Under the pieces are notes generated by a model, which did no database searches, had not been told where the DNA came from, and saw nothing but the letters and a program-made list of their open reading frames with translations. A stretch of 5,372 nucleotides of DNA from an uncultured beta proteobacterium. Lineage in GTDB: Bacteria; Pseudomonadota; Gammaproteobacteria; Burkholderiales; Rhodocyclaceae. A program made the position numbers and the translations under genes. Below are positions 1 through 4,631 of this stretch, piece by piece. How positions within the stretch are numbered: position 1 is the stretch's first letter; every line of letters begins with the position of its first letter. The stretch is taken from the NCBI GenBank assembly GCA_903953145.1, contig CAJBIL010000162.1, positions 1 to 5,372 of the forward strand. The letters run 5' to 3'.

Positions 1-141
1 GCCGTGCATGTCGCACCCGACGAGCATCTGGGTTACCGCTGGCTACCTTGCGTCGATGCCGCCGCCGCGTGTTTTTCGTGGAGCAATCGCGACGCTATTT
101 TGCTGCTGCCGCAGCGTTATCCGGATTGTTCATCGCCCTGA
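1..141 (+). CDS. nudB: C-terminal end of a Nudix hydrolase, probably dihydroneopterin triphosphate diphosphatase (partial)
   Basis: Reading frame 1 is open from the first base and stops at TGA 139-141, giving 46 residues. The peptide carries E-H-L-x-Y-R-W-L-P near residues 8-16 and then S-W-S-N-R-D-A-I at 26-33, followed by a short tail. An acidic-His-aromatic-Trp stretch followed by SxSNRxAI is how I remember the C-terminal end of NudB-type Nudix proteins, which remove pyrophosphate from dihydroneopterin triphosphate in folate synthesis. The Nudix box itself (GX5EX7REUXEEXGU) lies outside the window, so the enzyme class cannot be confirmed. The 3' end overlaps the oppositely directed CWC gene by 25 bases. 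Another Nudix hydrolase of similar tail is possible. Confidence 0.7.
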   Translation, partial: AVHVAPDEHLGYRWLPCVDAAAACFSWSNRDAILLLPQRYPDCSSP

Positions 142-368
142 CTTGCCGCCTCTGCTTCGCGCAAAGAATGTAGGCAATCGGGGCAGAAGCAGCTTGTGGC
201 CGTCGGGTTGCGCGGGCGGATCGGGTGTGACAGTGGCGGCAGATCGGCGCACCAGCACTGTTTCAGCCCCGCCACTACGCCGCAGGTAAACGACGCGCCG
301 CAGCGCGGACAGATGGAATTCACGGCGGCAGATTGCCGTATCCCCGGCGTCGACTTTTGTTCAGTCAT
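117..368 (-). CDS. Small cysteine-rich CWC-family protein
   Basis: The 83-aa product has C-P-R-C-G at residues 21-25, then C-G-V-V-A-G, a C-W-C motif near residue 40 followed by L-P-P-L, and finally C-F-C-P-D-C-L near 60-66. This spacing of CxxC, CWC and CxCxxC is diagnostic of the Cys_rich_CWC family, small proteins that probably bind zinc or a similar metal and whose role is unknown. ATG 368 is the first possible start because an in-frame TGA lies three codons upstream. No clear Shine-Dalgarno is visible, but a 39-codon ORF overlaps the start and could couple translation. The 3' end overlaps the Nudix gene tail to tail, so the last residues (…DEQSG) are shared with antisense coding sequence. 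Confidence 0.85.
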   Translation of the reverse strand: MTEQKSTPGIRQSAAVNSICPRCGASFTCGVVAGLKQCWCADLPPLSHPIRPRNPTATSCFCPDCLHSLREAEAASQGDEQSG

Positions 369-480
369 GCGACATCACGACAGTCTGTCGCAGCGGTTGT
401 GTGGCGGAACGCAGGAAGTCCAGATGCTGCTGCGTCGCACGGCAAGCGATAGACTCGTTGGTATTCATCTTGTCGGGCAT
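361..480 (-). CDS. Possible 39-aa small ORF overlapping the CWC gene start
   Basis: On the minus strand an ATG at 480 (alternative internal ATG at 468) opens 39 codons that end at TGA 363-361. The stop overlaps the start of the CWC gene in the arrangement ATGACTGA, which is typical of translational coupling. The peptide begins MPDKMNTNES and contains an amphipathic middle (QQHLDFLRSA). I recognise no family and see no convincing ribosome binding site upstream. It is the only candidate gene between the cyclase remnant and the CWC gene, and it could also be a chance ORF. Confidence 0.3.
   Translation of the reverse strand: MPDKMNTNESIACRATQQHLDFLRSATQPLRQTVVMSHD
378..390. repeat. 13-base perfect palindrome before the CWC gene
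   Basis: CGACAG-T-CTGTCG is a 6-base inverted repeat around one central base, ending about ten bases upstream of the CWC start codon. It lies inside the 39-codon ORF. It could be an operator or a small hairpin, or a chance match; nothing else in the window repeats it. Confidence 0.3.
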
Positions 481-537
481 TGTAAGCAATGTTGAGACGA
501 CACATCTTCTCGCATGGCGCACGGTACAAAGCGGATT

Positions 538-1002
538 TTAGATCGTGACCGTGCGACAGATCAGTGGCCGGGGAATGCCCTTTAATAAAATGTCGTCGGG
601 TGCCTGCAACTGAAACCCGCGTGCCGTCAGCGCGGTCTCCATCGTGTCTGCACCCATCGCGCTGACCAGATCATTCGAGAGCACGGCAATCCCTCTTTCG
701 CGAGTCGCGCTTTCCAGACGGCTTGCGATATTGATGGTGCTGCCGATGAGCGCCAGTTCGAAACGGTCGCGATTCCCAAGGCAGCATTCGTAGGCGATGC
801 CGCAGTGCATGCCGAAACCGGACACCGCTGCATCGTGCGCATCGCCTGGGCGTAAATTGGCGAAACGCGGGTCACGCGCGTTCTCCATGAGATGCATCAA
901 GCATTGTGCGGCTGCCTTTGCATTTTTGTCGGTGAGCAGCCACCAGGCCATGATGGCATCGCCGATAAATTTATCGACTGTTCCACCATGGTTACAGCCC
1001 AA
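538..1002 (-). pseudogene. N-terminally truncated class III adenylate/guanylate cyclase
   Basis: The frame encodes the C-terminal two thirds of a class III nucleotidyl cyclase catalytic domain. G-G-T-V-D-K-F-I-G-D-A-I-M-A at residues 6-19 holds the second metal-binding Asp (D15). G-M-H-C-G-I-A at 64-70 leads to G-N-R-D-R-F-E and then I-G-S-T-I-N-I-A-S-R-L-E at 86-97, with the transition-state Asn and Arg present and Ser in place of the usual Asp of IGD. The first half of the domain, with beta-1 and the first metal Asp (F-x-D-I/M), is missing. The frame stays open only to an in-frame TAA at 1032-1030, and the residues before HGG do not look like cyclase sequence. The only usable start is a TTG at 1002 without a Shine-Dalgarno. 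A cyclase needs both metal Asp residues, so the product should be inactive; I infer that the 5' part was deleted or replaced, with the breakpoint near 990-1020. The stop at 538-540 looks like a natural C-terminus. Confidence 0.8.
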
Positions 1003-1019
1003 CCTAGTCGCAGCCCAGT

Positions 1020-1092
1020 TCGATTTGCATTAGCACCACCTGCAAGAGCAAATCGACCTCACCTTTATAGCAGGTCGGATTGGCTAATCCGA
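1020..1092. repeat. Cluster of three inverted repeats between the cyclase remnant and the operon end
   Basis: TCGATTTGC (1020-1028) pairs perfectly with GCAAATCGA (1048-1056) across 19 bases. GACCT (1055-1059) pairs with AGGTC (1072-1076). TCGGATT (1075-1081) pairs with AATCCGA (1086-1092) around a four-base loop. The last hairpin lies 17 bases past the stop of the 143-aa gene and may help end that transcript, but no T-run follows it on the minus strand, so it is not a standard intrinsic terminator. The cluster adjoins the point where cyclase similarity ends and may be the scar of a mobile element end. I see no gene in 1003-1108. Confidence 0.45.
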
Positions 1093-1108
1093 ACAAGTCA
1101 GCGCTAGA

Positions 1109-1540
1109 TCAATGTTCGCTGGTAGTTTTCTTCAGCCCAGCCAACAATCGTTCAAGAGCTATTAATCCATGAATCTTGTAGCATTTACCGCAAGGCTCAT
1201 CGTTTCCAGAATACCTCGGAAAGTCTCGGTAGTTGCTGCTGGCGTGACGATTTATCTTGGTTCTATTATTCAGAAAATCCTCAATTCCATTGGAAGGATC
1301 CACCAGTTCATCTCTAAAGTGGGCAGGATGGACAGCGACTTTCAGATAGCTCAAATTACCTGAGGACGAATTGATTCCGGTATCCCGGTGAATGAAAACT
1401 TTTGAAGGGTATTTGCCGGTCCAAAACACCAGATTCTTGTCGTACTCATCGGAGCCGTCACTTTTCAGCTGAACATCAAATCCCTGTGTTTTGCAGGCGT
1501 TGACGATACTGAGGCGGGTGGAACTGTTCATTTTTGCCAT
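1109..1540 (-). CDS. Hypothetical 143-aa protein with a CxxC motif, last gene of the operon
   Basis: I do not recognise this family. The product is soluble-looking, with no signal peptide or membrane segment. Residues 5-28 look like a helix followed by a strand (STRLSIVNACKTQGFDVQL). The middle has short strands and polar loops (V-F-I-H-R-D-T-G at 48-55, Y-L-K-V-A-V-H-P at 65-72). The C-terminal part holds C117-G-K-C120 before a helix (GLIALERLLAGL), which could bind a metal or form a disulfide. ATG 1540 is supported by an AAGGGGG Shine-Dalgarno at 1550-1556, nine bases away. It follows the glycosylase-fold gene after 45 bases on the same strand, so co-transcription is likely. Parts of the gene are AT-rich (positions 1381-1440 are 25 of 60 G+C), unlike the hsp20 region, which suggests transfer. 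Confidence 0.75.
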   Translation of the reverse strand: MAKMNSSTRLSIVNACKTQGFDVQLKSDGSDEYDKNLVFWTGKYPSKVFIHRDTGINSSSGNLSYLKVAVHPAHFRDELVDPSNGIEDFLNNRTKINRHASSNYRDFPRYSGNDEPCGKCYKIHGLIALERLLAGLKKTTSEH

Positions 1541-1585
1541 GCTTTGAATCCCCCTTAAATTCTTTTGATTTCTGTGTCGAATGCG

Positions 1586-2365
1586 TTAGGCCAGTTTCAA
1601 GACTCTGCCAATCATCTGCTCACGTGCTAGATCAAGCTTGTCCGGGTTTGTTTTTGCGGAAAGGTGCTCGCGCCTTTTCTTCCCCAAAAAATACGCAATG
1701 CGTTCCGCGTTAGCTCCGGAGGGGTGCGGAAGTCCACTCAGAATCCGATCAGGTGAAAGCAGGTTCCGATCCACCAAATAGTTCAATGCTTCAGCGACCT
1801 TGTCTCCTAGCGGAACAAAGACCGCATTGGGTAGGGCTTTTACGTCCTGTCCAAAATAGGTCAGTAGCTGTTCTTGAAGCAAAGATTGCCTAGTCATGTT
1901 GGGCGTCCCGTTGTAATTCTCCCCACCCACAAATACAGGGTTCCTCAAAACGGACGTTGTCTGGACGAGGTTATCCGCCGCTCCAAACAGCGCTTCGCAA
2001 CTGGTAAGGCCAAGCCAGCGCTGCAGTCCAATTCCATCAAGTAGGGCGATCAGGTTGGGGCGCATGGCTCCGCTGAAGGCCCCAGTTTTCTTAGCCGCGA
2101 TCATGGCTTGTATGTTGCTGGCGCCTTGGTCAAGCTGCCTACGCGCTTCTTTGATGCTGTTAAGCATCTGAGTTTGCCCCGGTGTGATGCCGACGATCAC
2201 CACACGCGCCTGTGGATTGATGTATTCAAATGGGGCATAGCAGACTTCAACGTTGCCATCCTTGGCTAACAGCATTTTAGCTTTCAAGGAACCAGTGCCG
2301 TTGAGTTCTGCAGCGGAGAGCGATCGGATGGTTGGCGCGAAGCGGTCGAACAGATTTGTTTGCAT
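1586..2365 (-). CDS. Uracil-DNA glycosylase superfamily protein with atypical motif A
   Basis: The 259-aa product shows the sequence signature of the UDG fold in the right order. A hydrophobic strand leads into G59-I-T-P-G63 (motif A, V-V-I-V-G-I-T-P-G-Q-T-Q). A central stretch L-V-Q-T-T-S-V-L-R-N-P follows at 133-143, in the place of the T-N-x-V-K segment of family 4 enzymes. V-F-V-P-L-G-D-K-V-A-E-A-L at 182-194 matches the xxxALGxxAxxxL strand-helix. L-P-H-P-S-G-A-N at 212-219 is motif B with the conserved His-Pro-Ser. UDG-fold enzymes flip out and cleave damaged or modified bases from DNA. Motif A has neither the Asn of MUG/TDG/SMUG (GINPG/GMNPG) nor the Glu of family 4 (GEAPG); family 5 enzymes also lack a polar residue there and are active, so activity is not excluded. 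An added helical stretch (NSIKEARRQLDQ, 69-80) lies after motif A. A weak AGGA lies about 15 bases before ATG 2365. It sits 58 bases after the 90-aa gene. The superfamily call is firm; the substrate is unknown. Confidence 0.75.
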   Translation of the reverse strand: MQTNLFDRFAPTIRSLSAAELNGTGSLKAKMLLAKDGNVEVCYAPFEYINPQARVVIVGITPGQTQMLNSIKEARRQLDQGASNIQAMIAAKKTGAFSGAMRPNLIALLDGIGLQRWLGLTSCEALFGAADNLVQTTSVLRNPVFVGGENYNGTPNMTRQSLLQEQLLTYFGQDVKALPNAVFVPLGDKVAEALNYLVDRNLLSPDRILSGLPHPSGANAERIAYFLGKKRREHLSAKTNPDKLDLAREQMIGRVLKLA

Positions 2366-2423
2366 AATGTAGTAGTTATTCCTGCATTAGTAGGGTGCGA
2401 AAGAATTTCAGATAGCTTGAATT

Positions 2424-2696
2424 TCAGTGGCGCCGAATCCGGTCATCGCGATGTGCAACCGTAATGACCCTACTATCAGCTGCGACCACCGCATACAGAT
2501 CTAAGTGCTGCTCAAGCGCGCTGGCGAATGCACCTGCATACGCCATAACTTGCCGACGAGATGACTTGTCGAAGTAATACTTCAAGGTACCATCACCCGA
2601 GGGTTCGCTCGCGCCAAACTGGAGGAGCAGATCAATCATCAGGGGAGGAATCGCGCGTTGTTGCCGACGAACGTTCGCATGTGCTGTCATGTCCAT
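2424..2696 (-). CDS. Small conserved hypothetical protein (90 aa)
   Basis: The product begins with a basic, His/Gln/Arg-rich segment (THAN-type H-A-N-V-R-R-Q-Q-R at 6-14), continues with I-P-P-L-M-I-D-L-L-L-Q-F-G, then K-Y-Y-F-D-K-S-S-R-R-Q at 39-49, and ends with Y-A-V-V-A-A-D-S-R-V-I-T-V-A-H-R. I recall this HA…R..QR.IPP…YFDK…VITV.HR pattern from many small uncharacterised proteobacterial proteins. It also faintly resembles DUF4258 and related toxin-like folds, but I cannot assign a function. ATG 2696 is preceded by GAGGAGA at 2702-2708, which overlaps the TGA of the 366-aa gene (2709-2707). The two genes are therefore almost certainly translated together. A second in-frame ATG is two codons in. 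Confidence 0.75.
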   Translation of the reverse strand: MDMTAHANVRRQQRAIPPLMIDLLLQFGASEPSGDGTLKYYFDKSSRRQVMAYAGAFASALEQHLDLYAVVAADSRVITVAHRDDRIRRH

Positions 2697-2701
2697 GTCG
2701 T

Positions 2702-2709
2702 TCTCCTCA
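2702..2709 (-). promoter_or_regulatory. Ribosome binding site overlapping the upstream stop codon
   Basis: On the minus strand TGAGGAGA combines the TGA stop of the 366-aa gene with the GAGGAG Shine-Dalgarno of the 90-aa gene, five to six bases before its ATG. This layout favours translational coupling and fixes the ATG at 2696 as the start. Confidence 0.7.
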
Positions 2710-3807
2710 ATCTGAAGGCGTGCTATTACTGGTAAGAATTGTTTGCTTTAGCTGGCGTTCGATGGAAGCGAGCTGTTCCTTCGCGACAACTTCTTTGCAG
2801 CGCAATACCAAGAGGTCACTTGGGATCTCAAGCAGGTCAGCCAGAGAGCGCATTACCTGCTCGTCCGCATAAGCCGCATCGTCAATCTCCAGATATCCGC
2901 CGACAAAGCCTGGCGGAAGCCCCATGGTTAGTGTGCCAAGCTTTGTTTTGACGGTTTCTAAGCCATCACGATCAGCAATCATCAGACAGCGGGCATTAAG
3001 CGCATGCCAAAGATCCTGATAATCTGTAAAGCTGCGTTTCCTAAGATCGACGTCACCGGCGCTTCGGTACACCTCAATAGTGACATATCGACCTTTTGAC
3101 TCTAACCACGTTTTTGCAACATCCACGGCTACGCGCGTGCCCCCGTCGACAGTGTGGGTCTTCAGTGGATTGGCTCGTTTAGGGCCAGCGGCCGCTCGGA
3201 TACTCATCTCTTCCATTCCGGAGAGGAGGGCCATTTGGCGAATAGTTAGAACGCCTTCCTTCGCAAACTCGTTCTTTCCCGAACCCTCGGCGAAGCTACT
3301 GAACGACTCACCACCTTCTAGGATATTTCTTGCGTTGGCAGTTTCAGTTACAAGGACGCAGTTTGCAGCGTGCGATTGGATATCGAGACCAAAGTCACTC
3401 CACTTTGAGCTGACTTGACCGTAAAGCGCCTCGTGAGAAATATCGGACGCCCACATATAGATGCCTTCATCATCTAAGGCTTCCGCACTCGCGTCCCGGC
3501 GGCCAAAAAAAGCGAAGTCATAGAGAAGTTCCAGGGTCTGCGCAAACTGTGTTCCACGAATATCTTCGTAGCTCAATCCAAGCGCGGCGGCACTGTATTC
3601 TTGGGAATAAAACGAAGAATAACTTACAGGGGTTGCTGTCTTGGTGATACGCCAGGCTGTCTCGGGATCAGTCATCAGACCGATTGTCCGCACGTAGTGG
3701 AAGAAAACCTCCACGATGTTCTTACGGAAGGCATCGAGTGAGAAAGGTACGGGGAAACCGCTAATCCGGTCGTCGTTGGTTGCAGCGGGCTTCTTGGTCT
3801 TGGCCAT
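2707..3807 (-). CDS. Hypothetical 366-aa protein with a central excisionase/MerR-like helix-turn-helix, first gene of the operon
   Basis: I do not recognise the full-length family. The N-terminus (1-12) is basic and rich in Lys/Ala. Residues 22-45 are predicted helical (FRKNIVEVFFHYVRTIG), and 70-130 form another helix-rich part with aromatic residues. The clearest domain is at about 187-238: L-T-I-R-Q-M-A-L-L-S-G-M-E-E-M-S-I-R is a helix-turn-helix, followed by a wing T-V-D-G-G-T-R-V-A-V-D-V and a helix AKTWLESKG, as in excisionase/MerR-like DNA-binding domains. A C-terminal region (240-340) has strands and helices including L-P-P-G-F-V-G-G-Y and S-L-A-D-L-L-E-I-P. No nuclease, ATPase or protease motif is visible. 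ATG 3807 has an AAAGGAC Shine-Dalgarno at 3814-3820, seven bases away. Its promoter is flanked by operator-like repeats, so it may control its own operon. Confidence 0.75.
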   Translation of the reverse strand: MAKTKKPAATNDDRISGFPVPFSLDAFRKNIVEVFFHYVRTIGLMTDPETAWRITKTATPVSYSSFYSQEYSAAALGLSYEDIRGTQFAQTLELLYDFAFFGRRDASAEALDDEGIYMWASDISHEALYGQVSSKWSDFGLDIQSHAANCVLVTETANARNILEGGESFSSFAEGSGKNEFAKEGVLTIRQMALLSGMEEMSIRAAAGPKRANPLKTHTVDGGTRVAVDVAKTWLESKGRYVTIEVYRSAGDVDLRKRSFTDYQDLWHALNARCLMIADRDGLETVKTKLGTLTMGLPPGFVGGYLEIDDAAYADEQVMRSLADLLEIPSDLLVLRCKEVVAKEQLASIERQLKQTILTSNSTPSD

Positions 3808-3829
3808 GGCACAGTCCTTTGTCTATATA

Positions 3830-3844
3830 GTCGATATCGACCAT
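3830..3844. promoter_or_regulatory. Operator-like palindrome O1 at the transcription start of the operon
   Basis: GTCGATATCGAC at 3830-3841 is a perfect 12-base palindrome. With the next bases it contains ATATCGACCAT (3834-3844), the same 11-mer found at 3887-3897. It lies just downstream of the predicted -10 box, where a bound protein would block initiation. The binder is unknown; the 366-aa HTH protein and the divergent XRE regulator are the two candidates in the window. Confidence 0.55.
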
Positions 3845-3851
3845 GTAGCGA

Positions 3852-3880
3852 AGTCTAGTTGCCAAAAAAGAAATTGTCAA
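3852..3880 (-). promoter_or_regulatory. Sigma70-type promoter of the four-gene operon
   Basis: On the minus strand a perfect -35 box TTGACA (3880-3875) is followed by a 17-base spacer and TAGACT (3857-3852), which matches four of six -10 consensus bases. Transcription would begin near 3845, leaving a leader of about 38 bases that includes operator O1 and the AAAGGAC ribosome binding site of the 366-aa gene. Confidence 0.7.
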
Positions 3881-3886
3881 CCGTAT

Positions 3887-3897
3887 ATATCGACCAT
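3887..3897. promoter_or_regulatory. Operator-like repeat O2 just upstream of the -35 box
   Basis: ATATCGACCAT repeats exactly the 11-mer at 3834-3844, 53 bases away (about five helical turns), in the same orientation. It is embedded in an AT-rich stretch (TATATATCGACCATAT). It ends six bases upstream of the TTGACA box on the minus strand, so O1 and O2 bracket the promoter. A partial copy, ATTCGACCAT, occurs at 4011-4020. Confidence 0.5.
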
Positions 3898-4256
3898 ATG
3901 CACAATTATTTTCTTGCAAGTTATTCGTCGATCAGGTGTGCCACCTCTTCATTCACAAAGTAAGCCCGCCAGCAATGGCGTCGGTGGCTGAAACCAGTCA
4001 TATCAACCGGATTCGACCATCAGACCAAAACTGCCTAAGCAGCTTTTGGAAACTGCAACATTTCCGCTGCTGGCGTTGCTACCGAGATAGCGCTGGCCAA
4101 TGATTGTATTTTTTCACGTACACATCAGTGCCGTGGTTCCGTAGTTTCCGCGAGCATCTCAAGGATGTTTTCCGGGGTCGCTTCTATCCACGATTTCGAG
4201 CGGTCATGGACAAATATCGGCAATCATTGTTTGTTACGTGACCTGGCCAGTATGAA
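3898..4256. other. Divergent intergenic stretch without a clear gene
   Basis: About 360 bases separate O2 from the XRE start. The stretch holds a partial operator-like copy ATTCGACCAT at 4011-4020, a T-run at 4109-4114 without a convincing hairpin before it, and a 32-codon minus-strand ORF (4125-4223) with only a TTG start and no ribosome binding site. TATGAA (4251-4256) preceded at 18 bases by TTGTTT (4227-4232) is a weak promoter-like pair, but it would place the transcript start after the chosen GTG. I see no RNA gene here. Confidence 0.5.
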
Positions 4257-4529
4257 GTGGTACAGATAGCAAAGCCGGTTTTATCCCACGATCTGCCAAA
4301 CCTCCCGGTAGCCCTTGCGGACAACATACGACGCCAGCGTGCGCTGCGTGGTTTGTCGCAGGAAGCTTTGGCTTTGTCGGCCGAGGTGGATCGCACCTAC
4401 GTTTCCCAGATCGAGCGCGGTATTGGCAATCCCTCACTGTTGATTTTGTGCAAGCTTTGCGATGTGCTGGAGGTTGAGTTGGTCGATATTCTGCAAATGC
4501 CGAACACGGAAGCACCGCCAGCGGCATGA
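4257..4529 (+). CDS. XRE-family transcriptional regulator (Cro/C1-type HTH)
   Basis: The 90-aa product is a single Cro/C1 helix-turn-helix domain at about residues 18-79. A-D-N-I-R-R-Q-R-A-L-R-G-L-S-Q-E-A-L-A leads to the recognition helix region D-R-T-Y-V-S-Q-I-E-R-G, then the typical N-P-S-L-L-I-L-C-K-L tail and a final helix. It binds DNA, usually as a dimer, and resembles both stand-alone chromosomal regulators and restriction-modification controller proteins. The start is GTG at 4257, because an in-frame TGA sits at 4239-4241 and no ATG exists in frame before the domain. No clear Shine-Dalgarno is seen, so the start could be wrong or the message leaderless. It diverges from the four-gene operon and precedes hsp20 by 102 bases, so it may regulate either. 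A copy of the operator 10-mer lies in its 3' part. Confidence 0.85.
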   Translation: MVQIAKPVLSHDLPNLPVALADNIRRQRALRGLSQEALALSAEVDRTYVSQIERGIGNPSLLILCKLCDVLEVELVDILQMPNTEAPPAA

Positions 4530-4550
4530 CCACGAACATGATCCGAGGCT

Positions 4551-4574
4551 CTTGAAATTCGTCGTGGCGCATCC
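4551..4574 (+). promoter_or_regulatory. Possible heat-shock (sigma32-like) promoter for hsp20
   Basis: CTTGAAA at 4551-4557 matches the sigma32 -35 element, and CGCATCC at 4568-4574 partly matches the CCCATNT -10 element. The spacer of 10 to 11 bases is shorter than usual, so this is a weak candidate. It lies in the 102-base gap between the XRE gene and hsp20, where a promoter for the chaperone is expected. Confidence 0.3.
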
Positions 4575-4631
4575 AGATTCGGGTCATGGCGGCCTGCAAG
4601 GTTTCGGCTGCAACAATTCAAGGAGAAAATA

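Noticed and set aside
196..495. 99-aa plus-strand ORF and the 93-aa ORF at 8-289
   Set aside because: Both lie antisense to the CWC gene or out of frame with the Nudix tail; their peptides are Arg/Ser/Cys-rich without family features.
963..976. Perfect 14-base palindrome CGATAAATTTATCG
   Set aside because: It encodes the conserved V-D-K-F-I-G-D motif of the cyclase, so the codons explain it.
996..1002. GCCCAAC resembles the RYYYAAC end of an integron attC site
   Set aside because: No matching GTTRRRY core is present within the following 110 bases.
1075..1092. Hairpin as an intrinsic terminator of the operon
   Set aside because: The minus-strand sequence after the hairpin is not T-rich, so it is listed only as an inverted repeat.
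2403..2426. Direct repeat GAATTTCA (2403-2410 and 2419-2426) at the end of the 90-aa gene
   Set aside because: Eight bases, AT-rich and partly within coding sequence; too weak to call a site.
3080..3418. 112-aa plus-strand ORF
   Set aside because: It is antisense to the 366-aa gene, which has a promoter, a ribosome binding site and a coupled downstream gene. The plus-strand peptide has no recognisable pattern.
4234..4599. 121-aa minus-strand ORF, and the overlapping ORFs at 4397-4708 and 4584-4808
   Set aside because: They lie opposite the clearly recognisable XRE and Hsp20 genes and look like shadows of high-G+C coding sequence.
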